Source: Taenia hydatigena
Taxonomy: Eukaryota; Platyhelminthes; Cestoda; Cyclophyllidea; Taeniidae
Reading direction: 5' to 3'
Assembly: GCA_036345935.2 (NCBI GenBank)
Contig: JADWOT020000006.1
Coordinates: 222,221 to 286,220, forward strand
Length of the DNA: 64,000 bases
Positions 25,901 to 39,400 of the stretch are shown piece by piece (positions within the stretch are counted from its first letter, which is position 1; every line of letters begins with the position of its first letter). The translations under genes and the position numbers were made by a program. The notes under the pieces were generated by a model, which searched no databases, was not told the origin of the DNA, and saw only the letters and a program-made list of their open reading frames with translations.

Positions 25901-28900
25901 CATTTTCGTTCCGCTTCCTTGATATTATTTTCCTAGTTTATGCGGAAAAACACATGGATAAAATAGTTTATGTCCGTATGTGGGGGAAAATGTGACGACT
26001 TTTTTCACTACCATAAATGAATTTGGGTCAAATTCCGGTCACTCTGGTTTGTGATTTCATCCAATGCATGCATATATTGGTTACTAAATTTAAATCCCAC
26101 TTTGACCTCCTTCTTGCCCTTACTTTCGTGTTCGTGTCTACTGGAATTGGCTACTTCACTGTCTGTGTCACCTAGTTGAACGGTTGGCCAAGCGAGGGAA
26201 AGTGCACACGCACTTAAAGACACAATTGTTCAAGCATGGAGGTAATAGTGAGCCTCATACTATCCCTCCTCCTCTACTGTGAATGTGCAAGAGAAGTGTT
26301 TGTATTGCCTCGTGGATGAGTAAAACAGGCTTCCTTAGTGTTCCTCTTTCATTGACTCTATTTGTCTTGTCCTTGTAACTATTGATTTGCTCTACCCTGT
26401 TCTAACTTTATCGCCTACTTCCCATGTGCTCAGGAATTTTTGGGCCAACCCAAGACTGCTAAATTCGCTATTCTCCTCAGTATCATGAAAATTTTCACCA
26501 TTCCCTTACTTTAAGCTCGTTCGCCTGCTCGCCTGCCCTCCAGCCAGGCAGTCAGGCAAGCAGGCAGCCACTTTATGTGCGTTGTTGGGCGGCGGGCGGG
26601 AGGGCGAGCAGGCGAACAGGCGTGCGACGTTGATAGCAGACTTGCGCGCTCATCCTTTCCAGGCCGCTCTCGCACCCTCTCCACGGTCTCTCGCTCTCGT
26701 CTCCCCCTCCCTTCTCTCTCCCTCATGCTCTGTGTGTGCCGCCATGGGCTTCCCATTTTTAATTACCCCACAATAAAATTGCAGTAACAAGTTAGACCTA
26801 ACTACTTATCACACACACACACAGGCATCATATTTCACGGTGGAACTTGATAGACACTTTAGTTGCTACTGATTGACCCATCTCTAGGATGGAGAGCCTC
26901 CAACTATTTGACAGACGCTGATCATTCCTTTCATTGTTTGCTCACTTCCAGTACTCACTATTTGCACGTTTTATTTTTAATTCTTTTATCGTTCCTCTTG
27001 CCCGTTAGCCCTTCTCCCCCTCCTTTAATGCATAACACTCAAGTAGCAGCAGCACTTGCTTCACTGAAGTATGGCAGACTCGACTGAGTTTTTCAATGCC
27101 ACCAGCGAAAGCTGATGTCGCCTCTTTTTATGCCCAAATGTATGCCTTCTGTGTGCATTCTTATGCAAATGATGCCTTTGAAGGTTTCATAAGTATGCAT
27201 GAGTGAGAGAGAGCAAAAAGACTACTTGCTGATGCCAACAACGGTGTTCTTGAGATTACCATGTAACCAACACTTGTGGAGTCCTCTTCCTAGACAATTT
27301 ATCTGATAAGCCACTAAATAGGGATTTGTTAGAGCAGGCGTAGTTGAATGCATTCTTCCCACCTTACCATTTGACATCTACTCTTGTCATTTGACTCTTG
27401 TTGGACCTTTCCTCTGCCTCAACAAATGCGTCATGAAGTATGCAGTGTAATTATCCACTTCCCTACTTCACTGCCATCATTCTCTGTCTTTATTTTCTAA
27501 ACTTCTATGCATACGAATGGGTCTTGCTAAGAAAAGGGGGTGATTTGTGTAGACCATTTCGGTATACTCTGTTTGCTTAAGTTTTTTCTTTCTCTTTTTT
27601 GCTGCCCTCATTACTACTGAAAAGACGTTGATGCCGCCAGTCAGGATGAGACAGAGGGCGAGGCTGGATGGATAGAGGGAGTTGCTATTCTCGTTGCTGT
27701 GGTAGTTGTTGTTCTTGTGGTGGCTTTCAATGATTGGTCCAAGGAGCGTCAATTTCGAGGTCTGCAGAACAAAATTGAATCGGATCACAAATTTGCTGTC
27801 ATTCGACAAGGCCAGTTGGTTCAACTTCCCATTTCTGACATACTCGTTGGTGACGTATGTCAAATTAAATACGGTGAGTGAGAAGAATTTGATCTTAGAA
27901 TTGGTAGACCCCAAGGCTGGTAGTGAAGGTCTGAATTAGTGAATTCTCACGTGCTAATCCCCCACTCCACCACTCCCCTTTCCCCTCGACTAGCTCGCCT
28001 TTGTATCTCTCCAACGCTTAAAAACGGCTCACAGCTCTTGTCTCTCGGCCAGTTTTGACAAACGATTTCGCTTGTCTACGCCTATTCCCCACTGTGAACA
28101 CGAATTTTTACCCCAGAAAGTAAAAAATTCCCTTTACGTGCTGCTTTCTACCGTCAGAATTTTCCCTTTGGTATATTGTGCTTATGGTAGTGGTTGTTGA
28201 TGTTGTAGTATGCAGAGTTCTTACTATTTCAAAACACAACAGGGGAGGGAGAAAGAACCATTTCTTTTCACTCTGACTTAGGCCTTCCCACTGTTGATGA
28301 ATCATTTAGCCTTATTTGAGTCCTCCCTGTTAAGCGCTTTTGGTGGGAAGCGAATTTTCTGTCTGCTTCTTTTAATTATCCCCTTCCCCACACCTTATCA
28401 TTCATGAACTATAATTTTACACTTCTTCCTCCGAAGGAGGCAAATTTTACGCACTGGTGACTATTTCACATGGACCACATGCACACGTTCTTCAGTGTGC
28501 TTAGTTTGTGCCAAGTTGACAGTAGTCGAGGCTCTATCATCTCTCATCTGGATGGGAATGCCTGATTCAATTATCCACCGCACTATTTTGCCAGTTGGCA
28601 CTTGGCACGTGAAGTTGTTTAGGTCAACTATTTCCTTCTCATTTGTGTTCACTTTTTTCCCTCCTCTGTGCCCGCCTTAGGAGACCTCCTGCCAGCTGAT
28701 GGTGTCCTCATTCAATGCAATGATCTAAAGATTGATGAAAGCGCGTTAACAGGCGAATCGGATCAAGTTCGTAAGGGTGAAAATAAAGATGTCTGCCTCT
28801 TCTCTGGTAAGTTTGATCTCTTTTATGGCCTCTATTAATATTGGTTGTGTATTTTTAGTTTACTTTGGTATTTAACGTACAGCCTTATCGTAAATCATAA

Positions 28901-30435
28901 TGCGAGATTGGCCTGGAATTGGGTATTTTTCCGTCTTTTTTTTTCACGGACTACACGTATGGTAGGGAAAAAACGTATTACTTTCTTTTGTAATTATTAG
29001 CCAACTTACTCATCTAACAATTGATGCATACCCAATTATGATTGGCTAGGAGAGGGTGGGTAAATGGAAGGCGGGGAGTGAGTGTCTTTCAGTAGTCTTT
29101 ATCCACCCGAAACTACCTAGAGATGTTTCTTTCTTTTTTTTTGTCTTTTTTCCTTCAGAGTTCTTGCTATATAGTACCTTTGGAAGACCCTTCTTTTTTC
29201 ATGTGCCACCAGGTTTAGGCATGTTCTCATTTGTGAGCATTGGGTTTCAGTGGGTCACTGCACGTCGCTATACTTGTACTGGCGTGCATTCACCTTCTCT
29301 CCTTTTTCTTAACGTGAGTACCAGTATCGCGTAGCAATTTCACTTGCTGGAAGAGACTATTCTGTCATACCCACCTCAGTAAATCAGTCAAATTTGAAAT
29401 TACCTCCCTCAAGGCCGATGTATGTGGTCCGAAGGACTGTTATTTCCTCTCCTTACCGACCCTAGTAGCGAGTGTCCAAGAGAGGGATAAAGCACATCCC
29501 GTAGGTAAAGAAATGATTTATGAGCCTGTCGAGGAAATTCCTGAAATAAGTTTGCCTGTTTAACTAGTGGCTATTACTGTGGGTTCAGGTTGGCTTTAAC
29601 TCCCATAAATGTAATTAGTAGAACGCCATAACCTTTTTGGTATCGCTGCCGTGCACCGAAGCTTATCTCTGTCTCAGAAAGTTATTTGCGCGTTGGTGAA
29701 CAGCCGTAACTGTACAAATGACTGGGCCAAGGAGGATACGTGGCCACCTTTGCTGTGTGTGTTTAATAAACAGACCTCTACTTTATCCAATCACCCTTAA
29801 ATTCTACAGTAAAAGTAAACAAATGCTCTGTTGAACCTCAAAGACGATTGTTTAGTGATGCTTTAGATTTTTGATGGTTTTTCTCTACAGGAGGGCTGAC
29901 CACTCTTCTGTAGACCTTGAATCCGATACAGACGAGTTAAGGGGAGAGTAAATACCTCCTGCATAATTTTCTCTTTCTTTCCAAACTGACTTAAAACCGA
30001 CTTTATGCATCAAGCAGGCACGGAAGGATCGGTGAAAAGGTTTCTTTGCAACCAAGATCTACTGATCGTGTGTTGTGATTCATCACTGTGCGTGTTTGCA
30101 CTTTTTTAACCACAAAGCATTTCATCTGTGTTGTTCGTTGCTTACTCGTTTTTGTCTTGAAACTGATCACATCTACAGCCTATAAACAAAGCAATTGTTA
30201 CATTCACTTTCATTTGACCTCTTCTTTTCTCTTGCTTCCTCCAGGAACCAACGTAGTGGAAGGATCGGGTCGAATAGTCATAACAGCAGTCGGTGTGAAT
30301 TCACAAGCTGGCATCATTTTTGCTCTCCTTGGCGCTGCTGATGATGAGGGTGAAAAGAAGAAGGGCAAAGACAAAAAAGGTACCACCACTGTGCTCTTTT
30401 CTGCTTTTTTACATGGGGATCACGATGGTGGGAAT

Positions 30436-30479
<44 letters not shown>

Positions 30480-33400
30480 ATGGAGGCTTCAAAGTCCTTT
30501 TTCTGTGAAAGGTTAATGCGTGAAGTGTTACATGGAGGCCTGTTTGTGAGATAAATCGGCCAACTTTTTGAGGGCAAGAATGAAGCTCAAACAACTGTTT
30601 TATCGCAATGCATAATGCAATTTATGGGGAATTTGCATGCTAAAAGAGAAGCAGAGCGAGAGAGAGAGAGATAAGGATCACACTGTGGCGTCATTATTAT
30701 CGCCTCGAGTTGTCGCCAAAATTAGCTCCTGTCTTGCTCCCAACTTGGTGATGCATCTAAATCGTTGCCTAGGTAACGCTAAAGTTATTATTGCATCAGG
30801 AAATAGTTTAGAAGGGTGAATGGTTGCTCTTTCTCTGCCCCGTTCAACTTTCGTGAGGGCAGTGCCTTTTCTATCTGAAAAAAGGAAAGCCTATTTCTGC
30901 AACCAATACTTCTGCTTTTTCTATTGATGCCTTCCTCCTCATTTTCGTGCAACGGTAATTGGATTTTGCTACCAACTTTTCTCCTCCTGAGAAACGATTG
31001 TTTTTTGCTGTTTTTAAACCCCACAACAGAATCCCATTCTCAACGTGAAACAGTGACACTGACCTCTGAAAATACGTCAAGTAGTGTTTATTTTGTATTA
31101 CTAATTTTAAATTTAATTCGTTTTATTCTCACTCCATTGTGTTTAATTTTTACCCCTTTTCTAACTCATTTGTATTTTCCCAGAAGCGTGGAGTTTTGTC
31201 GGGTGTTTCCTATAATACGCCACTGAAATCAGATTGGTTTTGGAGTTTCTTGTCTTCTCTCTTTCTCATTTTTCTTTTTATCTTACTCTGCCATTTTTTT
31301 CTCACGCCAACTTTTCAGGTGACTCTACACGCGACTCCAAGAAGTCCGACAAGAAGAAGGATTTGGAGAAGGCGCCTGAGACTGTAGCTCTGAAGACAGC
31401 TGATGCTCAAGCACCGGAGGAGAAGAAGAAAAAGAAGTCAAAAACACGAAAAGAGAAATCAGTTCTTCAAACTAAGCTAACTAAACTTGCCATTCAAATT
31501 GGTTATGTGGGTGAGCAACTGGATTTGGCTTGAATGGAATTAAGTAGTAGATACGTCAGCCTCATAGCTGTATCTGCAATTGTTTGCACATCATCAGTGG
31601 CTTGGGTAGACATCCAACTGCAGTTTCACATCATCCTTCTCCTTTCGTTTGGCATGCGCGCATACTTCCCTACTAACGAACCATGTTTGATCGCAATCCT
31701 CCGGGCTATTTAATGTCATCTTGTCCCTCCTTGTGGATGTGCACGTGCGGAACTGAATGAATCACCAGTGAAAATGTGGATAGTATCCCCCTTCAGTGCT
31801 ACCTTCATTGTATGCGCATTACTCCCTAGGAAGGTGGTAATGGGAAGGTAATTAGAGAGAGCAAGAGGCGTATGGTTAAGGTAAGCTAAGGGGAGTAGCG
31901 GCTACTGCTGTTTTAACACGCCTATATAATTTGCCTCAACAAAATTATTGGCTGGGAGATTTGGAGGTCAACATCCCATGTGAATGCTCACAACAACTGG
32001 AAGGTGAGAACGTGCTTTTCTTGAGCAATAAATTCAACTCACATCGTGTGCTCCGTCGCCTTGTGGTCATAAATCTTTTCCCCTAATCAAGTCATCTCTC
32101 CTCTCAACTCGGCTAAGAGAGTATGAAAAAATAACCCATCGGAAAAGGAAGTAGCTTAAAGCACTAAGTTTGCCTGTCTCCGAGATCAAAGGTTTCGATT
32201 GACGATGCCTTTCTTTCTAGGTACTGCTGTTGCCGTGCTTACCGTCATAATTTTGGTGCTCAAATTTACAATCGTGACATTTGTATACGACAAGGAGCCA
32301 TGGAACACGGGCAAACATTTGAAACGTTTGGTGGGCTTCATAATCACTGGTGTCACCGTCTTGGTCGTTGCTGTACCCGAGGGTTTGCCCTTGGCTGTTA
32401 CACTCTCCCTCGCCTACTCCGTTCGAAAGATGATGGACGTGAGTTCACTTTTACCGTAGTATCTATTGACATTCAAGTAGATTACTTTGGATTCTCACTT
32501 CCTCCTCCTCCTCGAAGTCACTCTGCGCTCCATTTCTCTCTGGGCATTTCCCTTTTGCCTGATGTAGCCCACTCCTTTAACCTATTTTCACCTGCCTCTC
32601 CTTTTAGTGAGGGGAGCACCTACAAATCTTTTTTTCGCTCTCTCGCTCTTGAGCGCTTATTCCAGTTTGCTCAGTGTGTTTGTGTTTTCGCTGTCTTTTC
32701 TTTCCCTTTCGAAGTAACAATGTACGCGAATGTATATTTGGTAGGCACGTTTTACATCACCGAAAAATCCCTCATTTGCAATTTTTCGATAAAATACCAC
32801 TGGAACAAGAAAATGCAGTTAAGTTCTCCTTCTTCTTTTCTTTATTTAATACCTCTTCTATTCTGTAGCCTCCACATTGAAAAGAGGTGTTTTCCCGAGC
32901 ACTGCATTTTGCATGCAAATCACTTACCTTCAGTCTTCTACTATCGCTGATTCAAGGTATCATTGCTACCAAAAGTTGTTTTTTCATAGTGTGATGCAAT
33001 TTTAACATGCTTTGTTATCATTGCTCTCACCCTAGATGAGGTCCTCTATTACACCTTAAAGATAACAGGTCGGATGAGATGGAGTGAGGGCTTGAAAAAC
33101 CACATCTTTTTCTCAAGTTTTGTTTTTTCTTTCTCCCTGCCCCCCAACAAGAGACTATCTGTTCCCTTCATCAAACTATCATAAGAAAGGAAAGCCTTCG
33201 GAATGTGAGGTTCTCTACCCCCTTTGGGAGACGTCTTCACTACTCATTGTTAACTTTTTTTCCCGTTTATGGGGTTGGTACATATGTTTTTTTTAACAGA
33301 AGGTAAGGAGTAGTTGAATATGAAAATTCACCTTCGACCCCTTCAAACCGGAGGGGAGATGAGATCTCAATTTCAATCAGTTGTATAATTGCCTTTCCTC

Positions 33401-36400
33401 CTGCTTTCGGCTATTTATAGGACAACAATCTGGTTCGCCATCTGGACGCCTGTGAGACGATGGGTAATGCAACAGCCATCTGCTCGGACAAGACGGGAAC
33501 ACTGACCACGAATCGTATGACAGCGGTGCAGTGCTGTATGGGTCAACATCACTACAAGACTATACCTAGTGGAGAAGAATTTCCACCTCCTGTCCTTCAA
33601 TTGCTCAAACAGAGTATACCCATTAATAGTGGTTATACATCCAAACTTCTCGTAAGTCTGCAGATATTCTCATTGGTTAATTGGTTTGTGATTATTAAAG
33701 AAGAGGAAAAAAAGGAGCGATTGAGTCTATCGAATTATTTGTTTTGTTTCTTCGTTGATTTTCAACAATTGGAATGTTTGGTTAGTTCTAGCCCGCTAAA
33801 TAAATTCATTGTTACTGATCGCGTTAATTAAATGAGGCTAAGCTACTCCACTTACCCCCTTCACCTTTCTTGGCTTGATGCTACTGCTTGTAAGCACTTC
33901 ACTCGCTCGTATTCCATTGGCTCTGGCTATTGCACAAGGCGAGAGAAATAGAACTGTATTTTTCATCAGGTCCTTGTATCGTGCCTCCTGTCTCTCTCAT
34001 GGTGAAATGCCTGGTTAATGGTCTCTTTGGCACAGTTAACTAAGCTGGGTGAATTATACAGTGCTATGGGTGAATCAGCGAGGCGGAAAAATGGGAAAAA
34101 AAGGAAATGAACCATCCACTAGTAACAGTTAATTTCTCCTGGCTTTGTGAATCGTCATAATGCACTAAATAATAGTGAGAAGTCCTATTTAATGCATGCG
34201 GTAGGTCCCGCAGTTGCGTGCCTCCCTTCAATTTGCTGATCCCCTCGAGAAGTTGAATTTATTATCAAAACATACTGTCTGGGTTGATTTCCATCCCTCT
34301 TTATATCTTGTTAGTACTTCCCCTTTTGTGAAAAGCCATAATTAGGTATTACTGGGTCCCGTTGCTAGGATTCTGCTGGCTTTATTGAGAAATGAGTCTA
34401 CTGTTCCCATTTTAGCCTCCTCCAAATCAGGGAGCCTTGCCCCAGCAGGTGGGCAACAAGACAGACTGTGCCCTGCTTGGCTTTGTAAACGCCATAGGTG
34501 GAAATTACGAAGCTATGCGATCTGAATGGCCTGAGGAGCAGCTCTACAAGGTGTACACCTTTAATTCAGTCAGAAAGTCCATGAGTACTGTGATCAAAGA
34601 GGAGAATGGTGACTTCCTAATGTTTACAAAAGGCGCCTCTGAGATTGTAGTTCGCAAGTAAGTGTTTAGATGGAGTCAATGCCACAGTTAGGCCTCTTAC
34701 TTAAAGGGTACCGAGTATGATGCATCTTTATGACAGGTGCAAATGGATCTTAGATGCCTCTGGTGAGCCCATCTCCTTCTCTCCAGCCGATCAGGAGCGT
34801 CTAACACAAGAGGTCATCGAAGCCATGGCTGGAGACGGTCTTCGAACTATTGGCCTTGCCTATAGACGCTTTAGTGCATGTATGTTTGTACCTTCACGAA
34901 TTGCTGCCTAAAGTTATTTGTTAAGAGAATTGTTGAGAGGCTTTTGGTTGATATTACTGCAAGGTTGAAATTTGGTCGCGCATCCATAAAACCCTGAGAT
35001 GAAATATTTAGGTTTCCTCCTTCACTCTCCCTCCTCCATCACTCACGAAATTTAACACCGCCAAGCGCGGAAGTAGGCGCCGCACCACACAGTGTTGCTG
35101 AGACGAATTTGTTGGGGAGTTTTTCACCAACTGCATCAATCATTCTCTTTCACCGCATCTGATAATTTCTTGTCTTGAAATGCAAGCAAGCTGAAAAGAA
35201 GTTTTTTTGTAGCTGAATCGCAGACAATTGATCTTTTCACTTTGCATATGCAGTGGTGAACAGTGAACTGTCCCTGGATGTGGAAATTATCTACCTTAAC
35301 CCAAATAACTTCTCTTTGTGTAGTTAGACGTGCAGCATGTAAAAGCAAGGGGTAGGTGTGTGATGTGTGTCAGTTGATTGAATAAAGTTCAACTTCCTTC
35401 CCTTTGGTTTGACAATTTCCTACATCATTATGCTTAATACGGCATTAGTCAAGGCGTGAGTGGACAAGGGATAGAGGGTAGTTTTGTTTTTCCTTACTCA
35501 TCCGACGAATCTGCAGTTGTTGTTTATACCGCTCATTTCTATGAACTCACCGCTGTTGACTGTGCAGTAAGGGGGAGATGGGACTGTTCTGTAGGGTCCG
35601 CTTACTATAGGATTATAAAGAAACTCATTCTCTCTGCCTTGACTAACCAGTTGCGACAGTTCCGCCTCTCGAGCTTGTTTTAAATCCTTGTGCTTTTCTC
35701 CACTGGGCGGTTTGTCCGGTTATTTGGTATTCTAGTACGCTCGCCTTCAAACCTTGATTTGATTGAAGACCTGATTATGAGAAAGAACTCAATCCATGTT
35801 GAAAAGCAGATCTACTAGATTTTGTAGCTATCCCCACTTCTGTGGGATGACAGTCTGTTAGAAACAATTGACAGATCACTTTGTGTTACCCTGATTTCCC
35901 TATTTTAAATTGAGGGAGGAATGAAATTCTATTCCTCCTTTTATTTTAGCTGAAGGCGAGCCAAATTGGGACGATGAGGATACTATCATAAATAACCTGA
36001 CATGTATCGGTATTGTGGGCATTGAGGATCCGGTGCGTCCAGAAGTACCACCAGCCATTCGTCAATGTCAGAATGCTGGTATTACAGTACGCATGGTGAC
36101 AGGTGACAACGTGAATACTGCGCGTTCAATTGCCACAAAGTGTGGTATTCTTCGTCCGGGTGAAAATTTCCTTGTTCTTGAGGGTCAGGAGTTCAATCGA
36201 CGCATACGTGATAAGGTCACTGGACAAGTGAAACAGGAGCTATTCGATAAGGTTTGGATGAATCTTGCTGTTTTGGCACGGTCAAGTCCTCAGGTAAGCC
36301 CATTTCTTCCACCACATTATCGGTACCTTGACATTTGGATGATGGCATCACTTTAATTAAGGACATTCAAATTTGTGGTAGTATTATCTTGACTGACGAA

Positions 36401-39400
36401 TCAGTTGACAGGTACAGATATGAAGTAATGTGATGACAGCTACTGTGACAGACAGACGGAGGGGAATTTCGTTAATATAAGGTAATTTGAAAGCAGGAAC
36501 TTCTCTTTTCGCCCAGGACAAATATGTTTTGGTGAGTGGTATCATTAAAAGTCGCAAGGGACCCCGACGTCAAGTGGTCGCTGTCACAGGTGATGGTACA
36601 AACGACGCACCGGCTCTCAAGCGTGCTGACGTCGGCTTTGCTATGGGTATTGCCGGTACCGATGTAGCCAAAGAGGCCTCCGATATTATCCTTACTGATG
36701 ACAATTTCACCAGTATTGTCAAGGCTGTTATGTGGGGTCGTAATGTCTACGACTCTATTGCAAAGTTCCTGCAATTTCAACTTACTGTCAACGTGGTTGC
36801 CATCGCTGTTGCATTCACTGGTGCGGCTTTTGTCTCCGTAAGTTGGCTTTATTATTGTTGTTACACTCCAAGCCACTCTTAATGGTGTCCTATTATCTAC
36901 AAATCTAAAATGTCAATGTTTGTATTTCTTCCAACATGGAAAGATATCAAGCATTCTGTTGTAAGCTGTCTCTTGTCACATTGTCTACCATGTTATGCCA
37001 CAGGAGAGGTAGCCTTTATCAGAAGGGTGTGGGTGGACTGAGAGACGACTAGAGTGGAGTTAACTAAAGTTTCTTCTCTCTTCCACTCATTAAGGACAGC
37101 CCGCTAAAGGCCGTGCAAATGTTGTGGGTCAACTTGATTATGGATACATTGGCATCCCTGGCTCTGGCGACAGAATTACCGACACCAGAATTGTTGGAGC
37201 GAGAGCCCTACGGTCGAACTTCCCCGCTTGTCAGTCGAGGTATGCTCAAAAGCATCCTCCTCCATGCCGTATATCAACTGGCTGTTATTATGGGTCTCCT
37301 CTTTGCTGGTGAGTTTCCCTTTTTAATACGCCAACGCGACTTTTCTCGTAATTTAAACAAAGTGATACTTGAGGGCAGCTGCGAGAAGACTGCTACGTCA
37401 TCCAATAAAACACACACTCCCTTCAACCCTATACTAGGACAAAACGTCGTTTCTTTCTTTATAATGCTGAATAGCTATTGATGAGGCTTTTGACACTGGC
37501 ATGACTGATTTATCACTTTCTTCTTGGTGTTAGTTTCCCTTCCTCCTTCCCTTCATCTTCTTTCCCTTATTTCTAGCTCAGTTTATCAGATTGTTTCGAG
37601 CTGTTGGGTTTTTTAAAACCCAGCAGCTGGAAAGGCAAAGGAAAAAAGGTGGCTCCTCACTCTTGTGTTTGCCGTTTGAATGTACCGCGTAAATTAATAA
37701 ACCTTGATTAAAAAGACAGTTAAATGTAATTAAATAAAAGGTAAATTTGGTTGTTAAATATCCCCCACAGATTGGGTGACTCCTCCATTATAATCCTCCT
37801 TCTCCTCCTCCGCCTATCCCAACGACTGAGGGTTGCTGCAGTTAACCAGTCGTCTTTGCTCCCTGCCAAAATTGGAGAGGGGAGGGGGAGGAGGAGGGAA
37901 GAAAGGGTACAAACTGTATTTAGCGATTGAATGTGCTCCTTGCAGCCTCATTTTCCCTGTCTCTGACGGGAAGCTAGTTAATTACTGAATTAATCATTTG
38001 ATATCAGGGTTGTAACCATTTATTAATCTCCTGTCATTATGTTGTGACCTCAGATTATTTGCTCATAAGATAGAGGCTACACATCATAGCGCTATCAACT
38101 CCCTATCATGAAGTACCTATGTCAACTGATCGTCAATGGGTGTTGTAACACTCCAAGTTGAAGGTGATCGCAATGGTCCGGAGGGCGAAGGGTGCCAAGT
38201 TCTGCTAAGAGAACTAATCACTTTAGGGTAGCTGCCTCAAATCCTCGTCGTGGGGTGACCGAGTTTAGTCAAAGTCTACGACAGGTATCTTAACAGTTGT
38301 CAGAGGGGAGTTACTATAGGGGCAAAGCGTTCACGCTTGACTGTGCGTACCCTCTCACTTTTAAGAATTGTCTTTTCTTTCTCTCCCTCTACGCCTAGGC
38401 GAGTACATATTGGAGTGTGACAGCGCACGCGAACTCGTTGCTGATGGAATTTCTAAACCGACTCAACACTTTACAGCCATCTTCAATTCCTTTGTATTGA
38501 TGACTCTCTTCAATGAGCTTAATGCTCGTAAAATTCATGGTCAACGTAACGTCTTCAGTGGGGTCTTTCGCAATTGGATCTTCCTTCTTATCTGGATTAC
38601 TACTATGGTGTTGCAGATAATTATTGTTGAATTTGGTGGCTACGCCTTCTCCACACACGGTCTTGACTTGAATCAATGGATGTGGTGCCTCTTCTTCGGT
38701 GTTGGCGAACTTGTCTGGGGCCAGGTTAGATATTATAGAAAATACTGTCTCCACCACTCAGATACAATCGAGTTTTTTGCGGTGGAGGGCATAAGCTTAG
38801 CGGTAATTTTTACCAGATCATTAAACAATTTTTATTCGCAGTACCCTGTTCCAGGGTCAAGAGTCAACATGAGTGGATGGCTGAGATAAGGTTAATATTC
38901 CCTTCTCCACTCCCACCTCCCACTCCTCTTGCATTAGATTTTAGGATAAATCATAATTGAGGCTTGGTTTATTTGCAGACTATCAAATTCATCTCCTATG
39001 TATGTGTTGACCTACCTACTTTTTTTAATCAGTAGCATTTATCATTGTTACTTCCTTGCTTACCAAAAGGGGAAGGAAAAGGCAGTGGACTTCATTCTTT
39101 TTTATCATTATTACAGCTAGTGATATCAGTGCCCGACTCTATCATTCCCGAATGCAAACGACGCAAATTGGCTGAACAGGCGGCGGAGGAAGAGCTGGAA
39201 GAGGAAGAGGAGGATATTGAGGCCGAACCCTCGGGAACTCCATCGGAGGAGGAAGAAAGCGCCGTCAAGGGACAAATTCTATGGCTTCGTGGTCTTAACC
39301 GTCTTCAAACTCAGGTAATTCAATTCACCACGTCCACATCGATGAATTACCACTGCCACCTCTTTAAATAGCTTTTTAAGCGTTTTATTTTTCTTATTTC

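Noticed and set aside
30314..30594. Open frames with poly-Gly or poly-Pro
   Set aside because: Produced by the 43-G homopolymer inside a PMCA intron.
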